Notes under the pieces: model-generated
Told to the model about the DNA's origin: nothing
Seen by the model: the letters and a program-made list of their open reading frames with translations, nothing else
The model's database searches: none
Translations under genes and position numbers: made by a program
Assembly: GCA_900320865.1 (NCBI GenBank)
Contig: ONTT01000017.1
Location: 1 to 39,307, forward strand
Direction: 5' to 3'
DNA: 39,307 nt
From: an uncultured Bacteroidales bacterium
GTDB taxonomy: Bacteria; Bacteroidota; Bacteroidia; Bacteroidales; Paludibacteraceae
Shown here: one piece after another, positions 1-8,800 of the stretch
Layout: every line of letters begins with the position of its first letter
How positions within the stretch are numbered: position 1 is the stretch's first letter

Positions 1-672
1 ATCCCGACCAAGAAGACCGAGACCTTCACCACTGCGGTCGATAACCAGCCGTCCGTAGAGATCAAAGTCCTCCAAGGCGAGCGTCCGATGGCGGCTCAGA
101 ACAAGCAAATCGGTATCTTCCACCTCGATGGAATCATGCCTGCCCGTCGTGGCGAACCGCAGATCGAAGTAACCTTCGATATCGACGCCAACGGTATCTT
201 GAACGTCACCGCTAAGGACAAAGCTACCGGTAAGGAGCAGAAGATCCGTATCGAAGCATCGTCCGGTCTGTCTGACGAAGAGATCAAGCGAATGAAAGCA
301 GAGGCTGAAGCCAATGCTGAGGCCGATAAGAAGGCCAAAGAGCAGGCTGACAAACTCAACAAAGCCGATGCTACAATCTTCCAGACCGAGAAACAACTCG
401 CTGAGTTCGGCGACAAGATCCCGGCTGACAAGAAGGCTCCGATCGAGAAAGCCCTCGCTGACCTCAAGGCTGCGTACGAGAAGAAGGACGCAGACGCTTG
501 CGAAGCAGCTAACAACGCCCTCATGACCGCCTTCCAGGCTGCCAGCGCAGAGATGTATGCTGCGCAACAGCAAGCACAAGCCGGCCCGCAAGCAGGCCCG
601 ACTGACAACAACGGCTCCAACAACTCCAACGGCCCTACCGCTGAAGACGTCGACTTCGAAGAAGTTAAATAA
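1..672 (+). CDS. dnaK: Chaperone protein DnaK (Hsp70), C-terminal part
   Basis: The reading frame is open from base 1, so the 5' part lies outside the window; 223 codons remain. They cover the end of the substrate-binding beta domain (LQGERPMA, then [17 protein letters not shown], a DnaK signature) and the helical lid. A low-complexity Q/A/G/P/N tail ends in EDVDFEEVK, the acidic C-terminus typical of bacterial DnaK. DnaK is the ATP-dependent cytosolic Hsp70 that works with DnaJ and GrpE. The usual LDGIPPAPRG segment reads [10 protein letters not shown] here, a mild deviation. A GC hairpin (749-769) and a better terminator (829-858) follow. The identification is very secure. Confidence 0.97.
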   Translation: MPTKKTETFTTAVDNQPSVEIKVLQGERPMAAQNKQIGIFHLDGIMPARRGEPQIEVTFDIDANGILNVTAKDKATGKEQKIRIEASSGLSDEEIKRMKAEAEANAEADKKAKEQADKLNKADATIFQTEKQLAEFGDKIPADKKAPIEKALADLKAAYEKKDADACEAANNALMTAFQAASAEMYAAQQQAQAGPQAGPTDNNGSNNSNGPTAEDVDFEEVK

Positions 673-748
673 ACGTTGCTTGCAACGATAAACATCGCGA
701 AGCGCCCGAAGACTTCCCAGTCCGAGGAAAAAGCGCGAGCATAGAACG

Positions 749-858
749 GCGCGACCCTTGCGGTCGCGCTGCTTGTTTAGAAGCAATAGGGTAGCGGCGT
801 ACAGGGTAGCCGCGACCGCCTCTCTCTCTCCCCCCGTAGAGTGGGGGATTTTTCTTTT
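749..858 (+). terminator. dnaK downstream hairpin and rho-independent terminator
   Basis: A perfect 8-bp GC stem (GCGCGACC/GGTCGCGC, 749-769) lies 77 nt after the dnaK stop. A second hairpin at 829-848 (TCCCCC/GGGGGA) is followed by a T-rich run to 858. The second has the normal shape of an intrinsic terminator and probably ends the dnaK transcript. Confidence 0.6.
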
Positions 859-869
859 TGTCCTTTGTC

Positions 870-1647
870 CCGTCTGAGAGACGGTCGTCCCCTTTGGCGA
901 TATTCTTATCGCCATGATTTTCTTCGTCCCCTGCGCGGAACAAACGTACCGCGAAAGATTCTTCCTTTTCGCCGTCTATTAGACGGTGTGTAATCTTCTC
1001 GGCTATTACCTGCGGTGCTGTTACTTTTCGTCCGTTAGTCCGGAATCTTATTCCGGTCTCTATGTCCATCATCCGGCATGTCATGCCGGTCGTCTCATTT
1101 GATGGTATTCTTACCGCCATTAGCTGCCTCGCCTTCCCTCCATTATCCGCATGGTTTCCCACCTGCCCACCTTTGTCCGTTTCCAGAGATTCTATCCTGG
1201 TCCCCTTTCTTTCGAGTAGCTTCTCTGCGCGCACATCCATGTGCGCTCATTTCTTTAGTCCGTTTCCTGCTTCGCGTGATAGCGCGAAGTCTCTCTTTCT
1301 TCTATTGTAGGGCAATCTGATTGCCCACTCTTGTCCGGGGCTCGCGGTGTAGGCGGTGATCACTTATCGCGCTTCGCCGCCCGTTCTCTACGACCGGGCA
1401 AGTTCGCCCTCGCGTCCGTAACGTCGTCTATTGTCCCGAATGTCATTCGGGCCTATCCGCCGCGCCGCCCCGCCCGCTCGGCCTCAATGCGGACGTAGCC
1501 CATGGCTCTGTCCCGGTGTAATTGGGGCTATTACCTGCGGTGCTGTTACTTTTCGTCCGTTAGCCCGGAATCTTATTCCGGCCTCTATGTCTGTTGTTCG
1601 GCATGTCATGCCGCCTTGTATGTTCATTAGGTCGGATTCTATCCGAC
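870..1647. repeat. Array of short perfect hairpins with 6-8 bp stems and mostly 3-nt loops
   Basis: Hairpins seen at 870-884, 896-913, 972-986, 1040-1056, 1073-1089, 1229-1246, 1270-1289, 1310-1326, 1435-1451, 1565-1581, 1599-1613 and 1631-1647. Most have a 6-7 bp stem and a 3-nt loop (GAG, ATT, CTT, GTC, CTG, TCT); a few loops are 4-6 nt. Apart from the pair inside the duplicated block, the stems differ in sequence. Many are preceded by GTCC, TCGTCC or CTATGTC. Structure rather than sequence is repeated. This is not a CRISPR: there is no constant repeat and no regular spacer. Function unknown. Confidence 0.7.
1001..1613. repeat. Pair of near-identical 66-bp direct repeats, 525 bp apart
   Basis: Bases 1001-1066 and 1526-1591 match at 64 of 66 positions. 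After seven unrelated bases both copies continue into the same CGGCAT-GTC-ATGCCG hairpin (1074-1088 and 1599-1613). Both differences flank the hairpin stem and leave it intact, so the fold is kept. The repeat lies inside the hairpin array. Confidence 0.8.
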
Positions 1648-1674
1648 GATTTTTACAAAAAATCACTCTCCCTC

Positions 1675-1706
1675 TTGCATATATAAGAAAAATGTTGTAC
1701 CTTTGC
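1675..1706 (+). promoter_or_regulatory. Bacteroidota-type promoter for the 1874 gene
   Basis: TTG at 1675-1677, a 20-nt spacer and TACCTTTGC at 1698-1706 match the -33/-7 consensus of the Bacteroidota primary sigma factor. A start near 1712 would give a leader of about 160 nt that contains the 11-bp tandem repeats. Confidence 0.75.
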
Positions 1707-1725
1707 ACCCGCTTTACCATATCGG

Positions 1726-1769
1726 AACGACAGTCGAACGACAGTCAAACGACGGTCAAGCGACAGTCA
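1726..1769 (+). repeat. Four 11-bp tandem repeats in the 5' leader
   Basis: Four consecutive 11-bp units (AACGACAGTCG and close variants) run from 1726 to 1769 and differ at one or two positions each. They sit just downstream of the promoter, in the untranslated leader. The period is close to one helical turn, so they could be protein-binding sites, but they may simply be unstable tandem sequence. Confidence 0.7.
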
Positions 1770-1873
1770 AGGCTTACGTTACGCCCCTGTCGCCCCGGAA
1801 AAGCACCCCAAATTTACGTGTGATATACTATATTATATATTTATATATAATATACTTTTTAAACCCATTTTTT

Positions 1874-2221
1874 ATGTCAAAAGTTAAAACATCCTCAGGC
1901 ATCGACGAGATTCGCGGCAAAACCAACGGCCGTGACAGTGGCTATTTTTACATGCGAAACGGCAAGCAATTCTACCGTTCCCGTGAAGAAAACTACCAGC
2001 AAAACCAATCTCCCCGCCAAAAGTGGAACTCAGCCGCCTTCAAGTACGCCAACTCCCAACTAAAACTCCTGACCTCCCCGGAAGCCAAAGCGCAACTCGA
2101 GACCGAATTTGAAGCGGCGAAACATATCGCTTCTAATGGAAAATCGTACTCCACTTCACGTGCCTGGAAATTTAACTCGCTTATACACGATTATAAATTA
2201 GCGCATCCTTTTCAACAATAA
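1874..2221 (+). CDS. Conserved small protein of unknown function (115 aa)
   Basis: ATG at 1874 was chosen over longer in-frame starts because those would translate the tandem-repeat leader. The product is basic and hydrophilic, rich in K, R, N, Q and S, with no signal peptide or membrane segment. The N-terminal half carries [20 protein letters not shown] and a [19 protein letters not shown] stretch; the C-terminal half looks helical. It resembles a Bacteroidales hypothetical family I recall without a function; basic character suggests nucleic-acid binding, which is only inference. It has its own promoter, and pfkA has a separate one. A 15-bp direct repeat (1847-1861 and 2218-2232) flanks it. 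Confidence 0.75.
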   Translation: MSKVKTSSGIDEIRGKTNGRDSGYFYMRNGKQFYRSREENYQQNQSPRQKWNSAAFKYANSQLKLLTSPEAKAQLETEFEAAKHIASNGKSYSTSRAWKFNSLIHDYKLAHPFQQ

Positions 2222-2243
2222 TATACTTTTTAGTGTCAAACAC

Positions 2244-2275
2244 TTGCATATATCAAATAAAAGTCGTAAATTTGC
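2244..2275 (+). promoter_or_regulatory. Promoter of pfkA
   Basis: TTG at 2244-2246, 20-nt spacer, TAAATTTGC at 2267-2275. It lies just after the upstream stop and 27 nt before the pfkA ATG at 2302, so pfkA has its own start of transcription with a short leader. Confidence 0.75.
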
Positions 2276-2301
2276 ATCAGATTTTATTAAACAATAACAT
2301 T

Positions 2302-3285
2302 ATGGAATATAAAATTAAAACTATCGGAGTGCTGACCTCAGGCGGCGATGCTCCGGGAATGAATGCAGCAGTGCGCGCCGTCACCCGCGCTGCTATCGCT
2401 AACAACATCCGCGTCAAAGCTATTTTCCGCGGCTACAAAGGCCTCATGGACGACGAAGTACAGGAGTTTACTACCCAGGATGTGAGCGGAATCATCCAGC
2501 GCGGAGGTACGATTCTCAAAACCGCTCGCAGCGAGGAGTTCAAGACTCCCGAAGGGCGTCAGCGTGCCTACGAAACACTTCAAAAAGAGCAGATTGATGC
2601 CCTGATCGTCATCGGTGGAGATGGCACTTTCACCGGCGCACGACTCCTCGCCCAGGAGTACAACATCCCCATCATCGGCGTCCCGGGTACGATCGACAAT
2701 GACCTCTGGGGAACAGACTCCACCATCGGCTACGATACTGCGCTCAACACTATTATGGAGTGTGTGGACAAACTCCGTGACACCGGTACAAGCCACGAAC
2801 GCCTTTTCTTGGTCGAAGTCATGGGACGTGACGCCGGCTTCCTCACTCTCAACGCCGCTATAGCCGCAGGAGCAGAAGCTGCCATCATCCCAGAACGGGC
2901 TACCCTCGAGGAACAGCTGGAGGCAGCAATAGGGCAGGGAAGACGCAAACACAAGAATAGCGGTATAGTCCTCGTTCAAGAGCACGCTATCCCTGGCGGA
3001 GCACAAGCAGTCGCTAAAATCATCGAAGAGGCTCATCCTGAGTATGATACGCGCGTCACTATTCTTGGTCACCTCCAGCGCGGTGGATCGCCTTCTGCTT
3101 TCGACCGTATCCTCGCTTCGCGATTCGGTTGCGCCGCAGTACAAGCCCTCCTCGACGAACAGCGCTCAATCATGGTCGGACTCCAAAACGGTGAAGTCAT
3201 TTACGTCCCTCTGACCAAAGCAATCAAGGAGAAAAAAGATATCAAAGATGACAAGTGGCAGGCTCTACAGGTCCTCAGCCTCTAA
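2302..3285 (+). CDS. pfkA: ATP-dependent 6-phosphofructokinase
   Basis: A 327-residue protein, close to the usual bacterial PfkA length of about 320. It phosphorylates fructose 6-phosphate to fructose 1,6-bisphosphate, the committing step of glycolysis, in the cytosol. Visible motifs are [18 protein letters not shown] near the N-terminus, GGDGTFTGA and PGTIDND with the catalytic aspartate, and the substrate region [15 protein letters not shown]. Gly in GGDG and in PGTIDND point to ATP as phosphoryl donor; pyrophosphate-dependent enzymes typically have GGDD and PKTIDND. ATG 2302 was chosen because a longer in-frame GTG start at 2233 would include the promoter. The SprT-like gene follows directly. 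Confidence 0.95.
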   Translation: MEYKIKTIGVLTSGGDAPGMNAAVRAVTRAAIANNIRVKAIFRGYKGLMDDEVQEFTTQDVSGIIQRGGTILKTARSEEFKTPEGRQRAYETLQKEQIDALIVIGGDGTFTGARLLAQEYNIPIIGVPGTIDNDLWGTDSTIGYDTALNTIMECVDKLRDTGTSHERLFLVEVMGRDAGFLTLNAAIAAGAEAAIIPERATLEEQLEAAIGQGRRKHKNSGIVLVQEHAIPGGAQAVAKIIEEAHPEYDTRVTILGHLQRGGSPSAFDRILASRFGCAAVQALLDEQRSIMVGLQNGEVIYVPLTKAIKEKKDIKDDKWQALQVLSL

Positions 3286-3757
3286 TTCTCCAATCTCCAA
3301 TATCCAATCTCAAATCTCTTTGATTCCCACGATTGATTACATACAGGCCTGTTTTGACGAGTATAACGTCCGTTATTTCAACGGATCGTTGCCGCCGATA
3401 CCTATCAAGCTCTCCAATGCCCGTACTTTCCTTGGAAAGGTGACGTTTATCAAGCATCGGACATGGCTCTTTGGCGAATGGCGGTACTCGAACTTCAAAC
3501 TGCGTATCAACACACGTTATGACCTGCCGGAAGAGCTGCTGCATGACACGATTCTCCATGAGATGATTCATTATTACATCGCCGTGAACCACTTACGTGA
3601 CACCTCCACGCACGGCCAACTCTTCCGCCGTGAGATGAAGCGGATCAACGAACAAGGAAACCGGCATATTACTATTTCCTACCGGCTTACGAAATTACTT
3701 CAGCTAAAGGAACTGTCACAAAATCCCGCTCCTGCCAAAGTGGATGCGGCAAGATGA
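3248..3757 (+). CDS. SprT-like zinc metalloprotease domain protein
   Basis: The frame encodes up to 169 residues and contains [12 protein letters not shown], an HExxH zinc-protease motif in a SprT-like setting; the preceding region ([34 protein letters not shown], positions approximate) is the normal start of this family. SprT-like proteins resemble SPRTN proteases, but bacterial roles are poorly known. The first ATG (3248) lies inside pfkA, and the next ~25 codons come from an AT-rich linker, so TTG at 3320 (145 residues, starting just before IPTIDYIQ) may be the true start. The 3' end overlaps convergent folK by 71 bp. Probably transcribed with pfkA. Confidence 0.8.
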   Translation: MTSGRLYRSSASNSPISNIQSQISLIPTIDYIQACFDEYNVRYFNGSLPPIPIKLSNARTFLGKVTFIKHRTWLFGEWRYSNFKLRINTRYDLPEELLHDTILHEMIHYYIAVNHLRDTSTHGQLFRREMKRINEQGNRHITISYRLTKLLQLKELSQNPAPAKVDAAR

Positions 3758-4109
3758 GTAGCGGATCGCTGCTCATTTTTATTTCATGGCCTTCGTCGTC
3801 AAAGGCTTGTATGAGGTCGATGTCCATTGTACGGTCGGAATATTGACCGTTTTGAGACTTATGAACGCGCCCTAACTCGCGTTCGATGGCCTGGGTGGAG
3901 TGGAGTACTTCCAAGGGCTGCAAAGTCGTTTCTACGCGGCAACAGATATTGCAAAACCCGTTCTCACTCTCGAATCCCCATGGCTCAGAATAATAAAAAG
4001 AAGAGCATTTTGTTACCCTTCCTATCGTTTGCTCGATGCGTTCTACCGCCGCACGAATCGTCGCTTCGCGATTACCCAAGTTCGCTCCGAGAGAAAGAAA
4101 GTATAGCAT
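3687..4109 (-). CDS. folK: 2-amino-4-hydroxy-6-hydroxymethyldihydropteridine pyrophosphokinase
   Basis: HPPK transfers pyrophosphate from ATP to 6-hydroxymethyl-dihydropterin in folate synthesis. The 140-residue product shows the family motifs: LSLGANLGNRE at the start, YYSEPWGF, the signature around DRTMDIDLI with the magnesium-binding aspartates, and [19 protein letters not shown] at the end. ATG 4109 places the first residues (MLYFLSLGANLG) where the family begins; upstream in-frame codons are a shadow of cvpA. The start lies 38 nt inside the end of cvpA, so translation is probably coupled. The last 71 bp overlap the convergent SprT-like gene. Last gene of the minus-strand series. Confidence 0.93.
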   Translation of the reverse strand: MLYFLSLGANLGNREATIRAAVERIEQTIGRVTKCSSFYYSEPWGFESENGFCNICCRVETTLQPLEVLHSTQAIERELGRVHKSQNGQYSDRTMDIDLIQAFDDEGHEIKMSSDPLLILPHPLWQERDFVTVPLAEVIS

Positions 4110-4563
4110 CGGTGATCTTGACAAACTTAGGATAGAAGAACGATGTCTGCACGACCTCCGCATCATCCAGGTAATGGAAAGTGTCATTCGTTCGATCCAT
4201 CACAAACACGACTACGAGCACGATAAGTCCGTATTTGAGCACTCCGACCAGCGCTCCGGCGATGCGGTTTGCCCATCCGAGATGAATGGCTTTGAGAAAT
4301 TTATTGAGCAGTTTGGCTGCGATGGCCAAGCCGATAGCGATGAGCAGAAAAACGAGTGTATAAGCCACTACGTCGCAAACGGGTTCCGGCCAGTCAAAGA
4401 GCGCTAACAGCCCCGCAGAGAAGGGCGGAGCAATTATTCGTGCGCCGAGCACTCCGAGAATCACTACCACGAAGGCAATGATCTCGGAGATAAACCCGCG
4501 CATCAGGCCTCGCACGAGGCCGACTAAGAGAGGCAGGACGATAAGTACGTCAAGCCAGTTCAT
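4072..4563 (-). CDS. CvpA family membrane protein
   Basis: A 163-residue inner-membrane protein with about four hydrophobic helices and the CvpA-family start MNWLDVLIVLPLLVGLVRGLMRG. In E. coli CvpA is needed for colicin V production, and homologues affect envelope integrity; the molecular role is unclear. The C-terminus (after about residue 125) is soluble. Its ATG overlaps the stop of the upstream DUF5689 gene in a TAATG arrangement, and its 3' end overlaps folK, so all three are translated from one message. Confidence 0.88.
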   Translation of the reverse strand: MNWLDVLIVLPLLVGLVRGLMRGFISEIIAFVVVILGVLGARIIAPPFSAGLLALFDWPEPVCDVVAYTLVFLLIAIGLAIAAKLLNKFLKAIHLGWANRIAGALVGVLKYGLIVLVVVFVMDRTNDTFHYLDDAEVVQTSFFYPKFVKITDAILSFSRSELG

Positions 4564-5840
4564 TATTCATTTGATCCGGAACTGATATAATCCTCGGGGT
4601 TGAACTCTTTCGGAACCCAGACTTCTTCGTGCAAGTCATTATACATATAGATGTCAGGAATTCCCATATAACGAGAGCCATCGGCCCCTGTAGCCGGAAT
4701 ACCACGAGGAGTGACAGACCACTCGTAGCCGTCCAGTTTGTTGCTTGCCATGTCGCTTGCCTTATCCAGATACCAGCCGAGGATACCGGTTACAGAGCCT
4801 TCCCATTGTTCGCAGTTCGCTACGCCATGACGGTCTGCGCCCGGCAGATAGAAATAAGCGAACTTCGCATATTCCGAGCAGGAGCACATCATCTTATAGC
4901 TACCTCCGTCGGAGATAACACGACCTTGCGGATAGCCGATGTTATTGGTCGTCGGTGCGAATACGTTGGCATTCGAAGACGAATCCGGATGCAGCGTGTC
5001 GCATTTAGCCAAGGTACCGTTGTTGTCGAACTCACCCGTGAAGTGTACGTTTTTGATCTTCACCAGACGACCGTCTGCTTTACGTACCTGATCCATTCCG
5101 GTTGCATCAATTGACGGCTTGAACGGATATTTCGTGAACAGGTCGTTCAGACTCATCTCATCGTAAACCAGTTTGGATTTATCCGGCTGGCCGATCATAC
5201 GGGTAGCTCTGCGGAATACCGAACCCTGAATACGTCCCGGGCACCAACCTACCTTCTGCGATGCGTTCATCGCATAGATATTATCGTTATAGGACGGGAT
5301 ACAGAGTTGCGGCTGGTTCGCATAACGACCTACCGCTAAACCGTTACAACGAATGAGGATCTCTTGGCCGGTTTGGTACATACCGCCGCTGGAACCCAGA
5401 TCGACAGAGATACGGAGGTTCTGCTGGTCAATCGTAGCACCGGTAGCCCAATCCGTAGTCTGCTGGATTACCATCGCTTTATAGAAGTTGCCGGCATAGT
5501 CATCCGTAGATACGCGACCGCGGATATAAATACCAGGACCTCCGGAAGGCAGTGTATCGATCGAATAGAGATACAAATTATGCGTGGCATCATAGGAACG
5601 CTCACGATACGGAGTCGTATCATTATGATACGTACCCTCCTCGGTCATAAACGTATCGAGGAAATCATTGAGGTTATAGATCGTATATCCCTCCGGGTTC
5701 TCCTCTGCGAGTATCTCGTCGAGCGACGCAGGATCCAGGAATACATCATCCTGCGTTAATGCTTTCGGCTCGCATGAAGTCATAACCGACAGTACAAAGG
5801 TACTAAGTACCATGTACGATAAATATTTGATTGTCTTCAT
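4563..5840 (-). CDS. DUF5689-type surface lipoprotein partnered with the TonB receptor
   Basis: The 425-residue protein begins with a lipoprotein signal peptide (MKTIKYLSYMVLSTFVLSVMTSC), the cysteine at about residue 23 being the lipidation site; the following EPKALTQDD matches the acidic sorting context of Bacteroidota surface lipoproteins. The body (YIRGRVSTDDYAGNFYKAMVIQQ) resembles DUF5689, an OB-like domain found in proteins paired with TonB-dependent receptors. It starts 5 nt after the receptor gene, so the two probably form an outer-membrane uptake pair, analogous to SusC/SusD but not SusD itself. The substrate is unknown; no enzyme gene lies nearby to indicate one. Confidence 0.8.
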   Translation of the reverse strand: MKTIKYLSYMVLSTFVLSVMTSCEPKALTQDDVFLDPASLDEILAEENPEGYTIYNLNDFLDTFMTEEGTYHNDTTPYRERSYDATHNLYLYSIDTLPSGGPGIYIRGRVSTDDYAGNFYKAMVIQQTTDWATGATIDQQNLRISVDLGSSGGMYQTGQEILIRCNGLAVGRYANQPQLCIPSYNDNIYAMNASQKVGWCPGRIQGSVFRRATRMIGQPDKSKLVYDEMSLNDLFTKYPFKPSIDATGMDQVRKADGRLVKIKNVHFTGEFDNNGTLAKCDTLHPDSSSNANVFAPTTNNIGYPQGRVISDGGSYKMMCSCSEYAKFAYFYLPGADRHGVANCEQWEGSVTGILGWYLDKASDMASNKLDGYEWSVTPRGIPATGADGSRYMGIPDIYMYNDLHEEVWVPKEFNPEDYISSGSNE

Positions 5841-5845
5841 AGTGC

Positions 5846-8800
5846 TTAGAATTTATAAGTTACTGTTAAGAAGAAGTTAGCACCCCAAGCATAGTAGTAC
5901 TTGGACGGATATTTCCAGGCGTTAGCGGTAATAACCGAGTTCTGGTAGTCTTTCTCGCCCTGACGTACGGCACGCGGGAGACGGGCTTGTTGATAACCGC
6001 CGGTCTTGAAATGCGTGTTGTTCGTAAGGTTCGTTACGCTCAGGTTGATCGATACGGACTGACGGTTCGGCAAGTAAATCAGTTTACCAACAGAGCAGTC
6101 AATCAAGAAGCGGTTCAACGGATTGGTAGCAGCCAGGCTCTCTTGCATCGTCATGATGTTATACGGATACTTCAGTACCGGTACTCCGTTAGCGTCAAGA
6201 ACTGCGTTCTCATATACGGCATTTCCGTCAGCATCGATATTGACGCGAACCAACTGACCATCGGTGGTCTCGATAGCGTTTGCATTCTCATCGCCGAACC
6301 AGCCGTTCACAGCCGTTCCATCCAGACGTGTTCCGGTGTACAGACCTTGCATACGACGACTCGGAGCTACGCTCAGGAAGTTCCAGTCATGGTAGCTGAC
6401 GGTAATGTCAGCAAACCACATCTTCGGGTGGAAGAACGAGAGTTTCAAGCTTGCGTTCACTTGCGGACCGGTCGAGAGGCGTAAGCCCTTCAACAGCACT
6501 TTATCTACCGTCTCGAAAACGAGAGACTTCGTTGAGAGGTCTTGCGTCATAGGCATACCGTTCTCAGCCGATTGTACAGCCAAAGCGTCGCTTGTATAGC
6601 GATAGTCGCCAACCGAAGCCACACCGGTCAAGGTCAGGTAATTACCCATCTTAACAGCGGCAGCAGCCTCGATACCCATGTAACGTTTGTCAATACCGGT
6701 CATAGCCTGGTTAACGAACGTACGAGCCTCGTCGTCATAGTAACCGTTCAACTCGGTGCCGTTCCAACTCTGAGTGAAGAATCCGGTGATACGACCGCGA
6801 ACGATCGGGTAGTTGAATTCATACGTCAAGTCAGCCGAAGCTACTTTCTCACTGGCTGCATAGAAGTCCTTCAGGTTCTTCGCCTGATCGTGCGTGTAGA
6901 TATTGCTTACTACACCGTCGTGTACACGCTGTGAGATATATGCATCGCGTGCGTACGGGGCACGGGTCTCTGCCAAAGCGTTGAGTTTCAGGCGATTACG
7001 ACCGTTGATCTTATAGGTGGCGCCTAACTTAAAGGACGGATCCAAGAAGTGGTGAGCATCGCCGACATAGCGAGTACCTGACTTCAGCGTTCCTGCTGCT
7101 TCGGCAGCCTTGATCTGGTTGTATGCGTTATGGCCGTAGTAAACCCAGCTGTCTGCACCGGTCTTCTCGTCTGCAATCTTGGTCAGATACCAAGCACGAC
7201 CGTTCAACATGTCCGTCGTACGTTGCATCATCGAGTAATTGAGTTGCAATGCATAGTATACATCTACTTCATTGAAGGACCATTCGTTCTGGAACCAAGC
7301 CTTCATATTACCCATGTTGATGCGGTAGTTGTAGCCGAAGCGACGACCGTCCGCTTTGGTGATCGGGTCATAGTCTTCAGCGATCTCGTTCTTACGAACG
7401 TTGATGATATCCTCTTGAGTGAAACCGCCGTTGGTAGCCAACTCCTTGATATCACGGTCTGCGAAGGCATCGATATCGATCCATTGGTTTGCACCAAGCA
7501 GGTCGTCGATGGTCTTGTAGTGGATACCTTGCGAGAACTTACCCTCTACGCCCAACGTCATCTTGAGGTGGTTATACTTCGTGTTGACATAGTTAAACGA
7601 AGCATTCGCCTCCTGGATGTCATTGTGACGACGCTCCAACATATAACGTGCAGAAGCGGTCGGGTCATTGGCATTATTGGCGTAGTTAGCCGCATAGATG
7701 TTATCCCAGTCAATCTGCGTGGTCTTGTTATCACGTGTCTGCCACAAGTGAACCAGGTTGTTATATTGGTCTTGATCTACAGACGGACCTACCTGATTAC
7801 CGTCGTCGCCGACGAAACCGGAACCTAAGTTAACACCCTTCATGTCTTCTCCGATGAACAAGCCCCACGGATAGTGGTTTCCGTTGTCGTCGAAGAGCTG
7901 AGCAGCCGAAGTCTCGTTGTTCGGGTTAGCAATCTGACCATCCCAATAGAAGGAAGGCAAGTTACGATAGTAGTCCGGACGAGGATCCGGAGCGTTGAAG
8001 AAGTTCAGTGCAGAGTTGGAATACCAAGAGTAGTGGTAACCGGCAGCCGCTTTGAGTTTCTGCTGATCGTCGATCTTGTACTCATAAGCCACAATAACCG
8101 TCGGATCATACGACTTCACGATACGGCTGTTACGAACCTTACCGTTCTGGTAGCCCCAATACGGGTTGTAGTTGTTCGTTCCGGTCAAGTCATAAACCTC
8201 TTGGGTAACCGCTGCGTTCTGGCCACGCTCGGTAGGAGCACCAAAGGTGATCAGTTTCAGACGGGCGTTGTCCCAGATCTTCTCTGCCGTTAGGAAGTAA
8301 CCCAACGAATAGTACTTGATACCTTCGCCGATGATACCCTTGTTGTCCACATACGGGGAGAAACGATAGGCCAACTGTGCGGTAACTGCCCAGCCGCTTG
8401 CCATCACGCCACTCGAATAGGTAGCGTTCACACGCGCTTTGTAGTTACGGTTGGTACCTGCTGCACCTACTTTCCAGCCCTGTGCATAACGGCTGGCTCC
8501 CATCAGGTAGTTGGTCGATTGACCAAGTCCACCAAAGGTGAAGTTGGTAGCCTCCATCGGGTTCAGCACCTCTTTGTAACGGCTTGCGTCATTCAAACCA
8601 CCCATAGCCGAGTAGTTGAACTGACCGCGCTCCTGAGAACTGAAGTTCAGACCCTCGATGTAGTAGTTCTCACGATTCGACTGATAACCACGGTTGCGAT
8701 AACGCGCTGTGGACCAGGCAAAGGAGGTGTTGGAGTTGAATACATCGGTAGATGCGGAGGCTGTCGAAGCCTGCGATTGTGAACGACCTTCGTCATCCGT

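Larger units (their letters stand above)
673..1873. other. 1.2-kb gene-free region with a short-hairpin array
   Basis: No reading frame here looks coding. The two minus-strand frames of 191 and 78 codons are low-complexity and resemble each other only because they cross the same DNA repeat. The region holds the dnaK terminator, about a dozen short perfect hairpins between 870 and 1647, a 66-bp near-identical direct duplication (1001-1066 and 1526-1591), and then the promoter and 11-bp tandem repeats that precede the small gene at 1874. Confidence 0.7.

Noticed and set aside
665-1240. 191-codon minus-strand frame over the hairpin region
   Set aside because: Composition is repetitive, no family is recognisable, it overlaps the terminator and its similarity to the frame at 1484-1720 is explained by the shared 66-bp DNA repeat.
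870-1647. CRISPR array
   Set aside because: There is no constant repeat unit or regular spacer; only hairpin geometry recurs, and no cas genes are present.
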